From the NCBI GenBank assembly GCA_949775045.1, contig CATKSA010000077.1, forward strand, positions 30,321-94,320: a stretch of 64,000 nt of DNA. Direction: 5' to 3'. Shown here one piece after another: positions 24,101 through 38,758 of this stretch. This DNA is from Metridium senile (taxonomy: Eukaryota > Cnidaria > Anthozoa > Actiniaria > Metridiidae). Under the pieces are notes generated by a model. It was not told the DNA's origin. It was given only the letters and a program-made list of their open reading frames with translations, and ran no database searches. The translations under genes and the position numbers were made by a program. Every line of letters begins with the position of its first letter. Within the stretch, counting starts at the first letter, position 1.

Positions 24101-24332
24101 TACACCTACTTGCGGTAAGGTTGTCATACAAAATAGAACATCTGTCACAAAGAAAATAGAACATTTGTGATTTAGTGCGAAAGGAATTAATTAAAAGACA
24201 AAAGAGAGAGTTCAGCTTGAGTGATCTTCTTTTGTCTTTTAATCAATTCCTATCGTACTAAATCACAAATGTTCTATTTTCTTTATAACAAATGTATATG
24301 TTTGTATGACAACCTTACTGCAAGTAGGTGTA
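24101..24332. repeat. Foldback MITE, TACACC family, copy 2
   Basis: TACACCTACTTGCGGTAAGG and its mirror at the right end bound nearly self-complementary arms containing AAATCACAAATGTTCTATTT. Near-identical to 29224-29454. Unit 1 only. Confidence 0.75.
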
Positions 24333-24777
24333 TATATTTTATTATATTTTACATGTTATATTTTATTATTTATTATTGTAAGGATCATAAGCGCATTATA
24401 AATAAAGTATTATTAGTATTATTGTACACTCATATATAGCTACTTCAATGTAGCCTTCATATTATAGAGTATCATATAATGCTACTCATTTATCTATATA
24501 TTTATCTCATTATAGTCCCGATAGTATTCTTCTGATTAAACTTTCACTATCGATTAGCACTGTTTTCTAACATGTTCATTATTTCCGCTGTCTTTCTTGG
24601 GTCTAACTTCTGGCTGTGCCACATATTACATTCTTGTTGTTGGTTCTTGTATATTACGATTTGTTGCCCTTTTCCTCGTAAGTCTTCTTTCTAGAATTTT
24701 CCATCTCTCTCTTTATAAGTACTTTAACTTTCTTCCAGGATTCTTTCCAATTACACTCAATCTTTGTATCTTTATAA

Positions 24778-25471
24778 GTAATACCATGGCATGAGGGAAA
24801 TTAGTGATTAAATTTCCCCGAATACCTCGGGAAAATTTGTGAAAGTCCCTCGGGCGCATGTAATATTATGATTACCGAGGAATATAGAACTGCTGTTAGG
24901 AAATACATAGAGTTTTCATAGAAGCATAAATTATAAACTTTTACAAAGCTGTTGATTTTCGGCATACTTTTAGAAATAGTCAGTGCTTTTGTTAAATGAA
25001 ACTATGCCGAATTATACCACCATACATTCATTATAGATTGTTTGCATAAACACGCATGACATACTATACTTCAATGTATGAACGCATGCGCATAGCTAGT
25101 TACTTAATGAGTCCCACAAGTGTTAGAGTATGGACTTGTGTGTAGTAAATAAAGGGTCCTTTATTTTAAGAATTTTCAACTGGGTCGAAGCGATCCAGGA
25201 ATGGTCTCGATGATTGTTATAATGAGGGACCATTGAGGGATAGTCTTCTACATTTTCCTCATGCATACAACATGAGGGAAATTTAGAGGACAAAGAAATC
25301 CTTTGTCTTTTACTAAATTTCCCTTGCATAAATTAAATATAGAGGGAAATTTAGTAAAAGACAAAAGAATTACTTTGTCTTCTAAATTCCCCTCGTGTTG
25401 TATGCATGAGGAAAATTCGGGTTTGTAAACCCCTCGGAAGACAAAAGAATCCGAGGTGATCATGGTATTAC
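24778..25471. mobile_element. TIR element (GTAATACCATG) with an internal hairpin
   Basis: GTAATACCATG at 24778 is mirrored by CATGGTATTAC ending at 25471. Inside, 25253-25414 is a foldback whose arms start TTTTCCTCATGCATACAACA. ORFs here are palindrome artefacts. No counterpart in unit 2. Confidence 0.6.
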
Positions 25472-26451
25472 CTAGGATAACCGTTCTTCCGTACTTTGTA
25501 AGCCTAAATTTATTTCGCTAGGCTACGAGATATTGATCTAACTGCTACCACTTTTTACGCTTCGAAATTGATTTTTTTTTTCTCATCTTAAAGAAGCTGA
25601 AGCTAAAAAAATGCTGAAGAAGCTGAAATTTCTAATAATATACTGTCATATTAGCCAAAGCTAGTTGTTTTGCAGTATTTTACTGTGAATCTAATGAATA
25701 TAATAATGGGGCGAATCATCCTAGAAGGGGACGACACATCTGGGGGCGAAACATCCGGTTACCATCCCTGGTGTTTTCCCTTCGTGGGTAATCTTGCCTT
25801 CCATTTGTCTATAAAAGTTCCTCTGATCCTTCTCAAAGAGTATTTTGTCTTTTATCTTTTTTCCTTTCTGCACTAGTTTTTCCAATTTCACTTTCTTGTA
25901 CCTTAGTTGGTCTAACCAGATTTCCTTATTCTTTCTGAGAGATGCACTTAATTGTTGTTGATCCTTCTAGTCGTGTGACAAGTTCTTTAATAACTTCTTT
26001 TCCTTTTTTTGTTGCCTTTCCGTTTTCTTTTCTTCTAATCAATTCATTACTCGCTCTTGCTATCTTTTGTCTTAGCTGCTTTATTTCACCTTTGAGCTTT
26101 CTTTCTCTTCTGTTCCCGTTTGTTGATTTTTGTGTTCTTTTTTAGGTTTTACTCTTAAATCCCATTCGCTCTGCTATCGCTTTACCCATTGTCTGTGATC
26201 TGATCTAACTCAATCACATTTTTCAAATATTCTCCAAGTATCCCTTAAGCACTTTCATGTACTTCCTTAGACAATACAAGTTTTTGCTCTATTCAGCTTT
26301 TATATTTTGTATATGTATCTATTTAGTTGCATCTTGAATAAATCTTTATTGTATCTTTTGTAATTTCTTTCTTGCCGATAGTTCTTCCTTACTACTCCTT
26401 TCCAACTCTGATAAATATTTAAGCATCAACCTTTCTACCTCCTTGTATTCT

Positions 26452-26523
26452 CTCTTCTTCTTCTTCTTCTTCTTCTTCTTCTCCTCCTCCTCCTCCTCCT
26501 CCTCCTCCTTCTTCTTCTTCTTA
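26452..26523. repeat. Pyrimidine tract (CTT)n(CTC)n(CTT)n
   Basis: Uninterrupted polypyrimidine of about 70 bp switches CTT to CTC and back to CTT. It lies in the intron upstream of the Met-turn exon of astacin copy 1. Confidence 0.9.
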
Positions 26524-27263
26524 ATTTTTCTTCTTTATTTTTATTTTTATTATCATTATTAGTTAAAGCTAGCAACAAGTTATATAATTATGTGACTTCT
26601 CTTCCAAAATCATTTAAAATTTAAACTATTTTGAATAAACAAATGGTTATCAGTATCATATAACACTGTGATCTTATGGTATTCCTATCATGAAATATAA
26701 AATATTTGTCAATGACTTGTAATGTTCACATTGATCGTGTTTCTATACAACACCCTTTTAAAAAAGGTTGTTTCTATTTGTTATAATTAACAACTAATTC
26801 TTACTATCTATCATGTTTTCCTCTTTCACTTCAATGTAGTCATCACGATCTGGTCGAGCTTGTTCATGGTAGAAACCAATGGCGTGGCCGATCTCATGGA
26901 TGACTGTGCCCAGCTTGCAAAGACTGTAGATCAGTGTAGAAATACAAATGAGTAGATATTAATGAGTTAAATAAGGGTTCACTTTAATGGTATAGAAGTC
27001 ACATGGAATGATTAGAAAGTGCACGTGAATACTAATACTATTTTGTACTATTTATACTGATTCTTTTGTTTTCTTTTATTCAATTAGCACTATTTTGCAC
27101 AATTTAGTAATTAGTGTTTCACGCTTTACTCTACTATAACATTTTACCTGTTTGATGCGCCAATGCGAATAGCTCGTTTTGGAGTATTTCGGAATCCCAC
27201 TTTAGAACTACATCGACTACATCATTAAAACATATATACAGTCAATATCATTAACGTTCTCTA

Positions 27264-27416
27264 TACACCTAATCGAAATATGGCGGCCAATTTTAATAAC
27301 AATTCTTCTTGACTGCCCAATCTCGCATACATGTGAAAACTCTATTGTTTTCACACGTGAACACGAGGCTAGACAGTCAAGAACAATAAGAGTACGCCAT
27401 ATTTTGATTCGGTCTA
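27264..27416. mobile_element. Foldback MITE inserted in unit 1 only
   Basis: Arms ACACCTAATCGAAATATGGC and the mirrored GCCATATTTTGATTCGGT enclose a CACATGTGAAAA..TTTTCACACGTG inner palindrome. Unit 2 reads AACGTTGTCTACGGTCACG without it. CTA flanks both sides here. It lies about 50 bp upstream of exon 4 of astacin copy 1, on the intron side. Confidence 0.7.
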
Positions 27417-27429
27417 TTGTCACGCAAAG

Positions 27430-29220
27430 TAGAGATTAACACTACAACAATTAAAATTAAAGTCGCTCAAAGAGCGCATGTGGTTACTCTCAATTCTGTG
27501 TAAATTGTTATAGAAAAGAGAGTACTGCAGTAAGACGTCACACAAAGTTTTTGATTTGTTGCAATATTGAGGTTTAATCAATTTACTATATCTATTTCAA
27601 AATCACTAGGAAATAGTGCAACGTGATTGGCTCACAGGAGTGCGATTTGTGCTTGCATTGAATTGCACTATTTTGAGTCTGAATTGCATATTTTTTGCAG
27701 CATTCAATCACTACACTAAGACAAACAATCAGATTTGGTGAGTATAATTATATTAACAATCAAATTACATCTAATTCACTAAGGAATTGACAATTTATGA
27801 AGTACATTGTTGAAAATGTTTTATTTCATTTGTAAAACATGTACAAAGTGGACACATATCTGCTTGAGCTCGGACTTCATTACGATTATGTAATTATTTT
27901 CTCGGATTAGCTTGATACGATTTGAAAGCAAAAAATACGTTTTCAATGTTGTTGATTTATTTGTATTAATTTTTCGGCCATCTTCCTTTTCCCTTAGGTC
28001 CGTCATTCCGTCAATCCGTGATGCGCTCGTCTGATTTTTACCTGGTTCGAACTTTGGTTCCTGTAGTGATACATGCAAGTTGAAAGAGTGTCTAAGAAAC
28101 AGTCTTATTAAGTTGTTCTTGCAAAATAAACGCTAGAAAAAGCAAGATAGATAGTCACTGAAGCAATTGGGGTTATATTTGAGGCGATTTGGGCTGTTGG
28201 GTGTAGTTTTCAGAGAGGCCGGTTTCAGCTGTTTATTTGTTGTTGTCGAGCTTACAAACTTACCAGGCGACTGACGGCTTTCGAAACACTTGTCGCACTT
28301 CCCATTAGTCAAACGATACCGCTCTTGCGCGTATTGGTTAAGATTGTAGTAACTTGTCAAAAAGATGTCAAAAACTAATCAAAAATTAGTTGAGGTATTC
28401 ACGTTACGGCGCGTTGCACAGTAAAATCAATCAAAGCACCGCGCCACGACAAAAACACCATGAGAACTTTGTCCCGCATATTTAATCATAAAATTAAAAA
28501 TATAATATATATTATCTTAAAAATGTCGTGATTTAAGCAAAAACTATGCATAACTATTTTAAGGTACTTCAAATAAAATAATTATATCTTAACGTTTGTT
28601 AGAAAAAACTAAAGTTCAACAAAAATCAATTCAGTGTTATCTTGATGTCACGCATGTCACGGTAGGCATTTACAAATATAGTTAAAAAAACATTATATAT
28701 AAATTTATTCTAATTGTAAGCCAAAATACATGCTCTCTATAAAATTAAATTCTGGAAAAAGAATTTTTTTTTGTCAATAAAATGAATAATGTTTTGAAAG
28801 TATATAAGTTTGTCAATTCTATCAGTTTGATTAAGAATACGCTTCAATAATCTAAAACAAATAAACTGCACATGCCATTCGACAAAATGCATGACAATTT
28901 TAATAGTGTCTTTAACAGTTAACTTTAGCCTATTTTATTCAAAAAATATATATTTAGATGATTTTTGTGTTGATTTTAGCGTTTGTGAAGTTAGGCGTTA
29001 ATTAGTGTAAATTATGCAAAAATCATTGATCAGTTGCTTCGGGAAATCTTTACTTGCATTAATTCTAGAAAATACCCGCAAATATTATTTGATATTTTGT
29101 GAAAATAAGTATAACTCAAGACAGTAGTTTTAAGTTTGCTTTTAGGTCCCACTTTTGAGATTTTAGGTATCGAATTTCGTACATTTTTGGTTCTCAAAAA
29201 ATAGCTAAAAACCATGGTCC
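27430..29220. other. Intron of astacin copy 1, no gene
   Basis: AT-rich with no coding support. The segment at 28100-28230 (GTTGTTCTTGCAAA, then CAGAGAGGCCGGTTT) resembles 21315-21430, so it is a dispersed repeat of unknown type. Confidence 0.4.
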
Positions 29221-29223
29221 ATA

Positions 29224-29454
29224 TACACCTGCTTCCAATAAGGTTGACATACAAAAATATACATTTGTTATAAAGAAAATAGAACATTAGGATTTAGTAC
29301 GATAGGAACTGATTAAAAGACAAAAGAAGACCACTCAAGCTGAACTCTCTCTGTTGTCTTTTAATTAATTCCTTTCGCACTAAATCACAAATGTTCTATT
29401 TTCTTTGTGACAAATGTTCTATTTTGTATGACAACCTTACTGCAAGTAGGTGTA
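29224..29454. repeat. Foldback MITE, TACACC family, copy 3
   Basis: TACACCTGCTTCCAATAAGG and the mirrored CTTACTGCAAGTAGGTGTA enclose self-complementary arms that share blocks with 24101-24332, in inverted central orientation. Confidence 0.75.
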
Positions 29455-29799
29455 AATTCATAGTATTTATTCACATTTTAGTGAAATGCTCTGATTTTAT
29501 GCCAGAGAGTACTCGAAATATATATTATTTTGGAGGTTTGGTCGGAATTTTGACAAACTGTTTTGACACAGTGCTACTCTAAAAAGTGCAAAAATTCAAG
29601 TTCGAAATCGACTCAAATTAGCGACGGCACGGACAAAATGTGTTTGGTGGTGTAGCGAAGCCAAAAAAATGTTTTTTTCAACAAAAAAAAAAAATTCACA
29701 TTGGAGACGTATACCTAAATGTCTTTCAACACACAAAAAATAAAGGAAAACCATTTTCCAAAGATGGAGTCACCGGACCGGTCTTAGGGAGAGTGCCAC

Positions 29800-29903
29800 T
29801 TAAACATTATTTTGAAATACAGTATGCAAGAATTTCACTTAATTTGTTATAACGTTATGTACTAAGCTGTCCCTTCGGTGGCCGGATTAACGGGGCTCCA
29901 CTG
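29800..29903. mobile_element. Right end of a Tigger/mariner-like element (truncated)
   Basis: ATTTTGAAATACAGTATGC through TTAACGGGGCTCCACTG matches the right end of 57711-58656 in the paralogous intron. No left terminus is found here, so the unit 1 copy has lost or replaced its left part. Confidence 0.6.
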
Positions 29904-30328
29904 TTTATTGGAAACGGATAAATAGCTGTAGTGATATTTGAATGTTCTAATAGCAAATTATAAAAAATGACAGCGCACTATATATACGATTTAAGGGAGT
30001 CGAGATATATCACAGGGAACCCGGCTTTTGGTTGCTTTGTTTAAAAAAAATCGTCTTTGCATTATACGCATAGCTTTTTCGGGATTCGCGCTACATATCG
30101 TGACCTTTTTTTAACAGTTTACGTAATCTATGAAATCCGACCTCTGTAAGTGGGTCAGTCGTTGGCATGTAATCAGATCCGGTGGTAACGAATTTAGTAA
30201 CGCACTCTCTTAAAACACACTAAAGAGATAAAGGGATGAAACTATTTCGGGTGCCCTTTTTAAAACCTCAATTAAACTAGTTCATCAGAATCATGTGTTT
30301 ACAAAACTAGCACCAAATGATTACATTA

Positions 30329-31262
<934 letters not shown>

Positions 31263-31753
31263 AGCTGTTGTTTACATGATAAATAAATCTAACATTATGA
31301 GGGATTATGGGCTTGAAATGATATTTGGTAACGAATAAAAACAGTGATTTCACAAAGCGCGTTTATCATCGTTTAATGATCGCCTCCATTTGATCGGAGC
31401 ACCTCTGCTAAATGTCCGTTCTATGACAATTTAAGCATCCAGTCTCAGTTCGGGAATCGTAATAAATCCATACTCATTTCTTACTCTATGAAGAGATATG
31501 TTGGGGGAAGCTTGTCGTGCAAACCAACTTCTATAACTACATTCGCCTTGTACTGGTTTTCTATGTCGCCTGTGTGATAAATACTTTGTTTGTGTATTTG
31601 TACATGTTTAGAGACTGGCATCGTGCCGTTATCAGATGATAAAAAGTTGTTTAAGAGCCTGAAATATAAAATTGAGAATCACCTTTGAGTCCAAATTTAA
31701 TGCATAGCTTGATTATTCTGTAATAGCTAAAACGAAGTTACCGTTATCCTTAA

Positions 31754-32528
31754 AGGCCCAGTATCGACCGGGATGCTTTGCGTGCCTCGACCTAATTTCG
31801 TGTATCACGAAATTATCAAAGTTCACAATGCCTTCTCAATCCAAATAATCCTAAGTAATCATGCTAATATCTCAAAACATTTCACTGTATTTAAGTTCTC
31901 TATGTATTTTACAACATCTGTGCCGCAATATTTTGTATATTTTCCGTAAATAGATGTAAATAACAAGCTTTGATGTTTGAGTATGTTTGAGTAGATTACA
32001 ATCGACTCGGCCGCTTCGCAGGCATCTCATTCCGATCCACGGACTAGCAGTTAAAATATGCCATAGAGCTGCTCAGACGAGACGATAATATACTATGGAC
32101 ATTAAAAATACTTATTAACTTTATATTTGGAGCTCAACTTTCTTAAACATATTTTTACTACAACGATTGCTTAATAATAACAAAGCGGACAAATCGAGTT
32201 GATCAATATCGTTACTTTGATAATACAACAGAAATACACATAACATACCATGCCCAATCCTTTATTATATTCACCGCATACTATTACACGATAGTTTTCT
32301 TCTCAGGGATGCATTTAAGGATATTCAGAAACACTCAAAAGCTCAAAGGTTCGTCGAAAGAGTTCGCTACTTTCATGTCTGTTGATATGTGATATTTTTC
32401 GTATCTCCGTACGGCCATGGACTTTGAACTCACGTGGTTTTTGGCCAATTAGAGAGCGCCATTTAACATTAACGCTATTTCAAAACAAAAACAAACGGCC
32501 GCAAAGCATCCCGGTCGATACTGGGCCT
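31754..32528. mobile_element. TTAA-flanked element with 29-bp perfect TIRs
   Basis: AGGCCCAGTATCGACCGGGA at 31754 continues to 29 bp and is exactly mirrored at the right end. TTAA lies immediately outside both ends (31750-31753 and 32529-32532). There is no ORF. TTAA target choice points to a piggyBac- or Kolobok-like transposase in trans; which one is not decidable here. Confidence 0.75.
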
Positions 32529-34807
32529 TTAAGAGCGTGACTGCTACACAGTCGGAACGTTGATTTTTCAATATTATAAATTCTAAGAATTTTCTTGTTG
32601 ATAAATATTATCCGGCAAAGGTGTCAAGTCCAGTTTAAAACACTGCCTACACCGTTAAACGGTCGGGGAACGGCTGTCGAAACTATGGACCCCTGCTGTT
32701 TAGCTGGTCCGATCAACTGGAGGCGGTCATAACACGACAAAACCTCATAGTTTCATCCCTTCTTTCTCTTAGTACAGTACTCTATATAGCTATGTGAGTG
32801 CATTACCACCGGATCTGATTACACGCCAACGACTGTCCAACTCACAGAGGTCGGATTTCATAGATTACGTAAACTGTTTACAAAGGTCTCCTAGACACCA
32901 CAGGAATCCCGAAAAAGCTACGCATATATACAAAAGCGATTTTTTTAAGCAAAGCAATCAAAAAGCCGGGTTCCCTGTGGATATATCCGAAATACACTTG
33001 AAAATACACCACTTTAGACAACAAACCATGTACTTACTCCTTATCGTTATCATTCTGAAAAGTAACATAAGCCTTAAATGATTGGTTCTTTCTTCAAACT
33101 TCAAACATGTCTTGTCCATCCAGTGTTTCATTGCTTTTTTAGCACGATCTTTCCCAGCTTCATCTGTAAGAACAATTAAGGAATAAGTATAACTATTTTC
33201 AGCGCTAATTTGAAGATTATAAAAAAGTTTTAACTTAAAAGTTGGGTCTGTAATTCTCTTTTTACTCAAAGGGAACTAACTATTTCTTTCAAATACATCA
33301 GATACAAAGTACAAGCGATGTAAAATTAATATTTGAGACTTTTACATGCGTAACTATAGCACCGTTAACACAAACATGTTTGTTAAATATTTTATCTTTA
33401 AAATAATAAAAGATAGTTAACACACGGTTCAGAGTTTAGTTTCTCTAACTGGTACCCGTCATGACTCAAACAGCTATGTTCGATTCCTCGTTCAGACAGT
33501 TATGTTGTAGGCAAAAAGCAAACATGGCGTAGAATCGCACCAAATCTTTGTCAACTTATAGGGATGAAAATGTAGTCAATATTATTTCCTTCCAAACATC
33601 AACTCTGCAAAAAATCTCCTGAATTAGACCCGCGCTCTTGTTAAAGTCATGATTTTTTTCGCGTTCAAATTCCGCGTCGTTTTAGTGTCGATTTTTGGAA
33701 CTATAATGCGTCACATAAATTAGTATTTGGGGCAAACATTACGAATTAAACTGGTCATAATTAGCTTTACATCGATTCTAGAGATACCAGAGAACCAAAA
33801 AATGTTAAAGTTTGTTTCGATGATCTTATAGGGAACTAGTTACCAGTCCCGCACGGACAAAAAACAGGTTCACTGACGAAATAAAATGTTTAAAGGGTTT
33901 TGGTGCTGTAACTCGGAAAAGAGCGTAGTGTCACCCCATTTTTAATTTTAAAGTTCGATTTCCCTTATCAGAATGTTTCATTCCAGGAATGATGTAGTAT
34001 TTTTCACATTTTGAGTTTACTTTTGCATCAAAACTCTCGACATGCACGTACTTTTCGCAGTAAATTTTTCGAATTCGTGAGTGAAACATGAAAAAGTTTG
34101 TTATCGGAATAAATAGCGTTTTATGTTTCAAATTCCGACAATTTTTGTTACAAAAATGACCAAAATGGGCCCCAGTCTACCGCCCTTATCTCCGAAATGA
34201 GTAGGGTGACCCATTATTTTTATTTTAGTTTTGAACTTTACTTAGTTTGCTCTTTTTACATGAGAAGTTTCAAAACGATCTATCGACATAATCCATGAGT
34301 CCTGAACTACCTTAAAATAATAACAATCATGCTTTATTTATCTTTATTTAAAAGCTACACAAATTGAAAAGAAGCCAAAACGAGTGTTTTAAAACAACCA
34401 TTTCTTAAACCTCAATATTACACTTACTTAAACCGCCATCAAATGTGTAATAAACTATTCCATTTGGCCATAACTTTCTTTCGCCCTTAATTGCCGCACG
34501 TCGTGCACGACCATTTGTAAGCTGGTTATAAACCTCCCTTTGTTCTTTAGTCAAATACATGTCATCTTCAACTAGTTCCAGTCTTTCCTCTAATGGTTTG
34601 GCTGCAAAGAATATTCAACATTGAATAAAATGCACCCGGAATACAAAACAAAACCAACGCTAACAAAAATAATAAATTATATTGATTGATTTCCTTATTG
34701 AGGCTAATTGGTGAACGAGACTAAAGTTGGGGTTGATGTTTCGTAAGCTTACCTTCAATACGCCAGGCCAAAAGTGCACAAAATAGCAAAGTAATAAGAA
34801 ACTTCAT

Positions 34808-36050
34808 TTTATAGCTAATAAACCCAAGAAAACCTAAAAGAAAAACATGGAAATAAGGACAATTTTTAGATCGGGCTTCAATGCGATGTATGTGCAAAAT
34901 ACATATATTTAAGAGAGCATATAAGTGATATATTTGCATGCAGTTTTTACGAGCGATTAACTCCTTTAGAAATATTTCAGACTGATTTTGTTTAATACTT
35001 TTGTTTATAAATCACGTTTTAAAATTAGACTCAATCGTCTAACCAGACACAAGTGTTCTATCAATTGGGGAGACTCAGGCTCTACTACCTCTACATACAA
35101 CATATCAGCACACAAACTTAGCTTACATGCTGACGGCATGTAGTTACCAATTGTTATGGATGGGAGAGAAAATATCAAAACGTCAAATCAAGTCAAAACG
35201 TACTATTTAAAATATATATATTTTACCTGACAGCATAAGGCTACACGATCAATCTTCCACTGAGCAATGAGAGGTAATGAAAAGCAAATGGTTTTTGTTC
35301 AGTTTTATAACCGTGAAAAACAATAACGATACATGTCACAAACTGGTCCTAATGGACCCAGTGATGTAACCTTAATGTCTTCTACGTTAATAATTTAGAA
35401 CAATTAACAGGATCAACTTACGAGAAATAAAGGTGACAAAGTCGACAGAAATAAATATCTTGGTCTCAGCAAAGAATATTACAAAAAGAAAGAAATATCA
35501 CTATGATAAATTGCATGCTATGATATCGACAGTTTGGGACCATACTTTTTACCTATTGTATTCTGCGCTAACACAATCATTATCAATATATATTGTGTTT
35601 TGCTTTTCCATTTCCTTGGCTCCTCCCATCAATAGGTGGGCGTATAGTCCGTCATGGTTTTGCCAACCAACCATTGTTAATAGAACAAAGAAAATTAGAA
35701 ATCTATTGTAAAAATGGTTAGCAAATAAGCATGATAATGCTAACACTATAATCTACTACGCTCACATATTAAGTGCTAACATTCAAGTAAAACACTCATT
35801 GTTATCTATTTGAATTTTGTAATTATAAGGAAATTAAACTGCTCGCTTTCAATGTGAAATAAATAAATAATTAATTAATTAATTCAGGTTTTTATCATCG
35901 CCAAGGGTGAAAAAGGGTGAAACAATTATTGAATTAAATAAAATAAGGCTAATTCAAGGCTAAATTAAAGCTAAACTAAGGCTAAATTCTACTAGTAGCT
36001 TTCAAACTATTGTATTTATACAAACACTTGTGAATTCTGTTTAATTGATC
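34808..36050. other. 5' flank of astacin copy 1
   Basis: Upstream of the start codon on the minus strand there is a CTTTTAG acceptor-like site about 20 nt before ATG, suggesting a non-coding first exon further up that I cannot place. Sequence to about 36.05 kb is closely matched by 62.36-63.7 kb in unit 2. ORFs are short and unsupported. Confidence 0.45.
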
Positions 36051-36059
36051 AATACAAGA

Positions 36060-36356
36060 AAAGGTAGTTTTAGGGAGGGACAACCAGCTAGCTCGCTCCA
36101 CTCTGCTTAATTCATCCGAACAAAAAACAGGTACGAAAAGGGAGGAACAACCAGCTAGCTCGCTCCACCCCTGCATTAGTGGGGAAAAGGAAAGGAAAAG
36201 ATGATCCAAACTGAAATTAAAGCAGTAGAATCTCGCAAACTAGTCAAAGACTGACTCAGCCACTGGCATCGGATTTTTTGATAGAGCTATCAATTTTTTG
36301 CATGGTTATATTTTAGGGAAAACATTAGGCTCATTGAAAGATGTTAGTTTAGTTGA

Positions 36357-36389
<33 letters not shown>

Positions 36390-37806
36390 GAACAAGAACA
36401 AGAACAAGAACAAGAAGAAGAAGAAGAAGAAGAAGAAGATTAAGAAGAAGAAGAAGATTAAGAGAGAAGAACAAGAACAAGAAGAACAAGAACAAGAACA
36501 AGAACAAGAAGAACTCTATGGTCTTACAATGAACTAAAACGATAAATAAAACGATTTAGATGAGTGAATGATAACACTTAAAATGCTCTAAAAACGATTT
36601 TAAGATGATGAAACGGACTGCAAACAACAAGAAACAATAAGTCAATAAATTAGCTTATTACACTATCCTTAATATTATGCGAGAATAAAAGAAATGAAAA
36701 TATAGATTTAAAATGAAAAGTAGCAAAAGTTTTCAATTCTGCTTAATTCATCCGAACAAAAAACAGGTACGAAAAGGGAGGGACAACCAGCTAGCTCGCT
36801 CCACCCCTGCATTAGTGGGGAAAAGGAAAGGAAAAGATGATCCAAACTGAATTTAAAGCAGTAGAATCTCGCAAACTAGTCAAGGACTGACTCAGCCACT
36901 GGCATCACAGAGGTTAACAAGGAACCAGTGGTTCAGACTGTATAACGCTTCGTATCCAATCAACGATAAGAAATATTAAAAGTTAGCCGATTTGTCATTT
37001 TCGAGAGATAATTTAAAGAATGTGAAAATTCCTAAAAATACTATTTACTAATACATATCCATTGGTTAATGTTGATTTTGAGAAACAACTACATTCACTT
37101 TTATAAGCAGTTCTCTTACGAATATTTCCGCTCTGGTTGCCTTAAAGAGTCCTTGGCTCAGAAGGTAGAGGGCTTGGTTAGCATGACACGAGTGAAAAAC
37201 GCACTGCGCATGCATATTCGGATTTTTTGATAGAACTATCAATTTTTTGCATGGTTATATTTTAGATATTTCCGGGGGGAAAACATTTGGCTCATTGAAA
37301 GATGTTAGTTTAGTTGATAATAATCATAAGAAGAAGACGAAGAAGAAGAAGAAGAAGAAGAAGAAGAACTCTATGCTCTTACAATGAACTAAAACGATAA
37401 ATAAAACGATTTAGATGAGTGAATGATAACACTTAGAATGCTCTAAAAACGATTTTAAGATGATGAAACGAACTGCAAACAACAAGAAACAGTCAAAAAG
37501 TCAATAAATTAGCTTGTTACACTATCCTTAATATTAAGCGAGAATAAAAGAAATGAAAATATGCATTTCAAATGAAAATTAGCAAAAGTTTTCAATTCTG
37601 CTTAATTCATCCGAACAAAAAACAGGTACGAAAAGGGAGGGACAACCAGCTAGCTCGCTCCACCCATTAGTGGGAAAAAGGAAAGGAAAAGATGACCCAA
37701 ACTGAATTTAAAACAGTGGAATCTAGTAAACTAGTCAAGGACTGACTCAGCCACTGGCATCATAGAGGTTAACAAGGAACCAGTGGTTCAGACTGTATAG
37801 CGCTTC
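36060..37806. repeat. Local tandem duplication with (AAG)n/(AAC)n purine tracts at the unit 1 edge
   Basis: GGGAGGGACAACCAGCTAGC (or a one-base variant) occurs at about 36073, 36140, 36777 and 37635, and at 63737 in unit 2. Longer blocks (GATTTTTTGATAGAGCTATC; CTAAAACGATAAATAAAACG; AACAAGGAACCAGTGGTTCA) recur with a period of roughly 0.87-0.95 kb. Each large copy holds an AAG tract; the first (36358-36512) is interspersed with AAC, the second is 37328-37368. Confidence 0.8.
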
Positions 37807-38758
37807 GCAAATCCCTCTTTTTCGGGCCAACGTCAGTTTACCGAGCAGTAAAAGTCATAAATTTTATCCAGGAAACCTCCACTACTCTGTCAACAATTGC
37901 TTCTTTTCGAAGAATCCGTGCATGTAAAAGCCCGTCAAAACATGCATACTGAAGCTAAATGTTCAGTGTTTTCTCAGTAGTCTTTGTTTTTTTTTAAATA
38001 ACAAATAGCCGTCACTAAAAATGAGTTTGATTTGTTTGTGTCACGATACTGGTACTGTCACGAAACTGGGCAACATACTGTACATGTGTATCCTTCACGT
38101 TGGTAGTTCACTTAAGAGTCAAAGGAGAAAGTAAACCGAAGTAGTAGGCAATGGCCGGTTCGGGGACATTTTCTGAGGTGCGTTTATTTTGGGGGGATTC
38201 TTGGAATAAAGGGCGTGGTCAAAATTCCTGGAAAAAGGGCGTGGTCAAAATTAATGGGAAAAAGGGTCTGGCATCCAGTCTTGGCGGGAGGCGAAAAAAA
38301 CATTATTTTTTGAGCAATCTTCTTTTTTCAAAATAATATTTTGAAATATCATTCTCCCCCTCAGCCGCTGTACAGGCCTGGTCCTCATCTGTGGGATTAT
38401 CAAAAGATGATAATTAAAAATTATCATGTTTTGATACTCCTCCAGCAACCGCCGGCCCAGCCGCTGTACACAGCAGATTTAATTTTCACACACACAAAGA
38501 CCCAACGTAATTACCCCAGTAGCCTGCGTGGCGACTCTTGGGGATTGGGGAAGAGGAGAGGGGATTGGGGAGAGAGGGGAGGGGAGGGGAGGAAGGAGAA
38601 GAGCCTGCAGACAAACGCGTCGTTTTTTATTCAAGCTACGTCCACCAGATAGACGTAGTTTTTGATTGGCTAAGACCGAAGAATCAATCATCACGTAGTT
38701 TTTGATTGGCTAACACCAAACAATCACTTATCACATCGACGAGGTCAACATTTACAAT

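Noticed and set aside
33470..33500. tRNA B-box-like GTTCGATTCC
   Set aside because: No A box, no cloverleaf and no paired acceptor stem nearby.
38151..38336. Plus-strand ORF with repeated KGRGQN/KGVVKIN
   Set aside because: It derives from a short direct repeat (AAAGGGCGTGGTCAAAATT). No splice context or homology that I can recognise.
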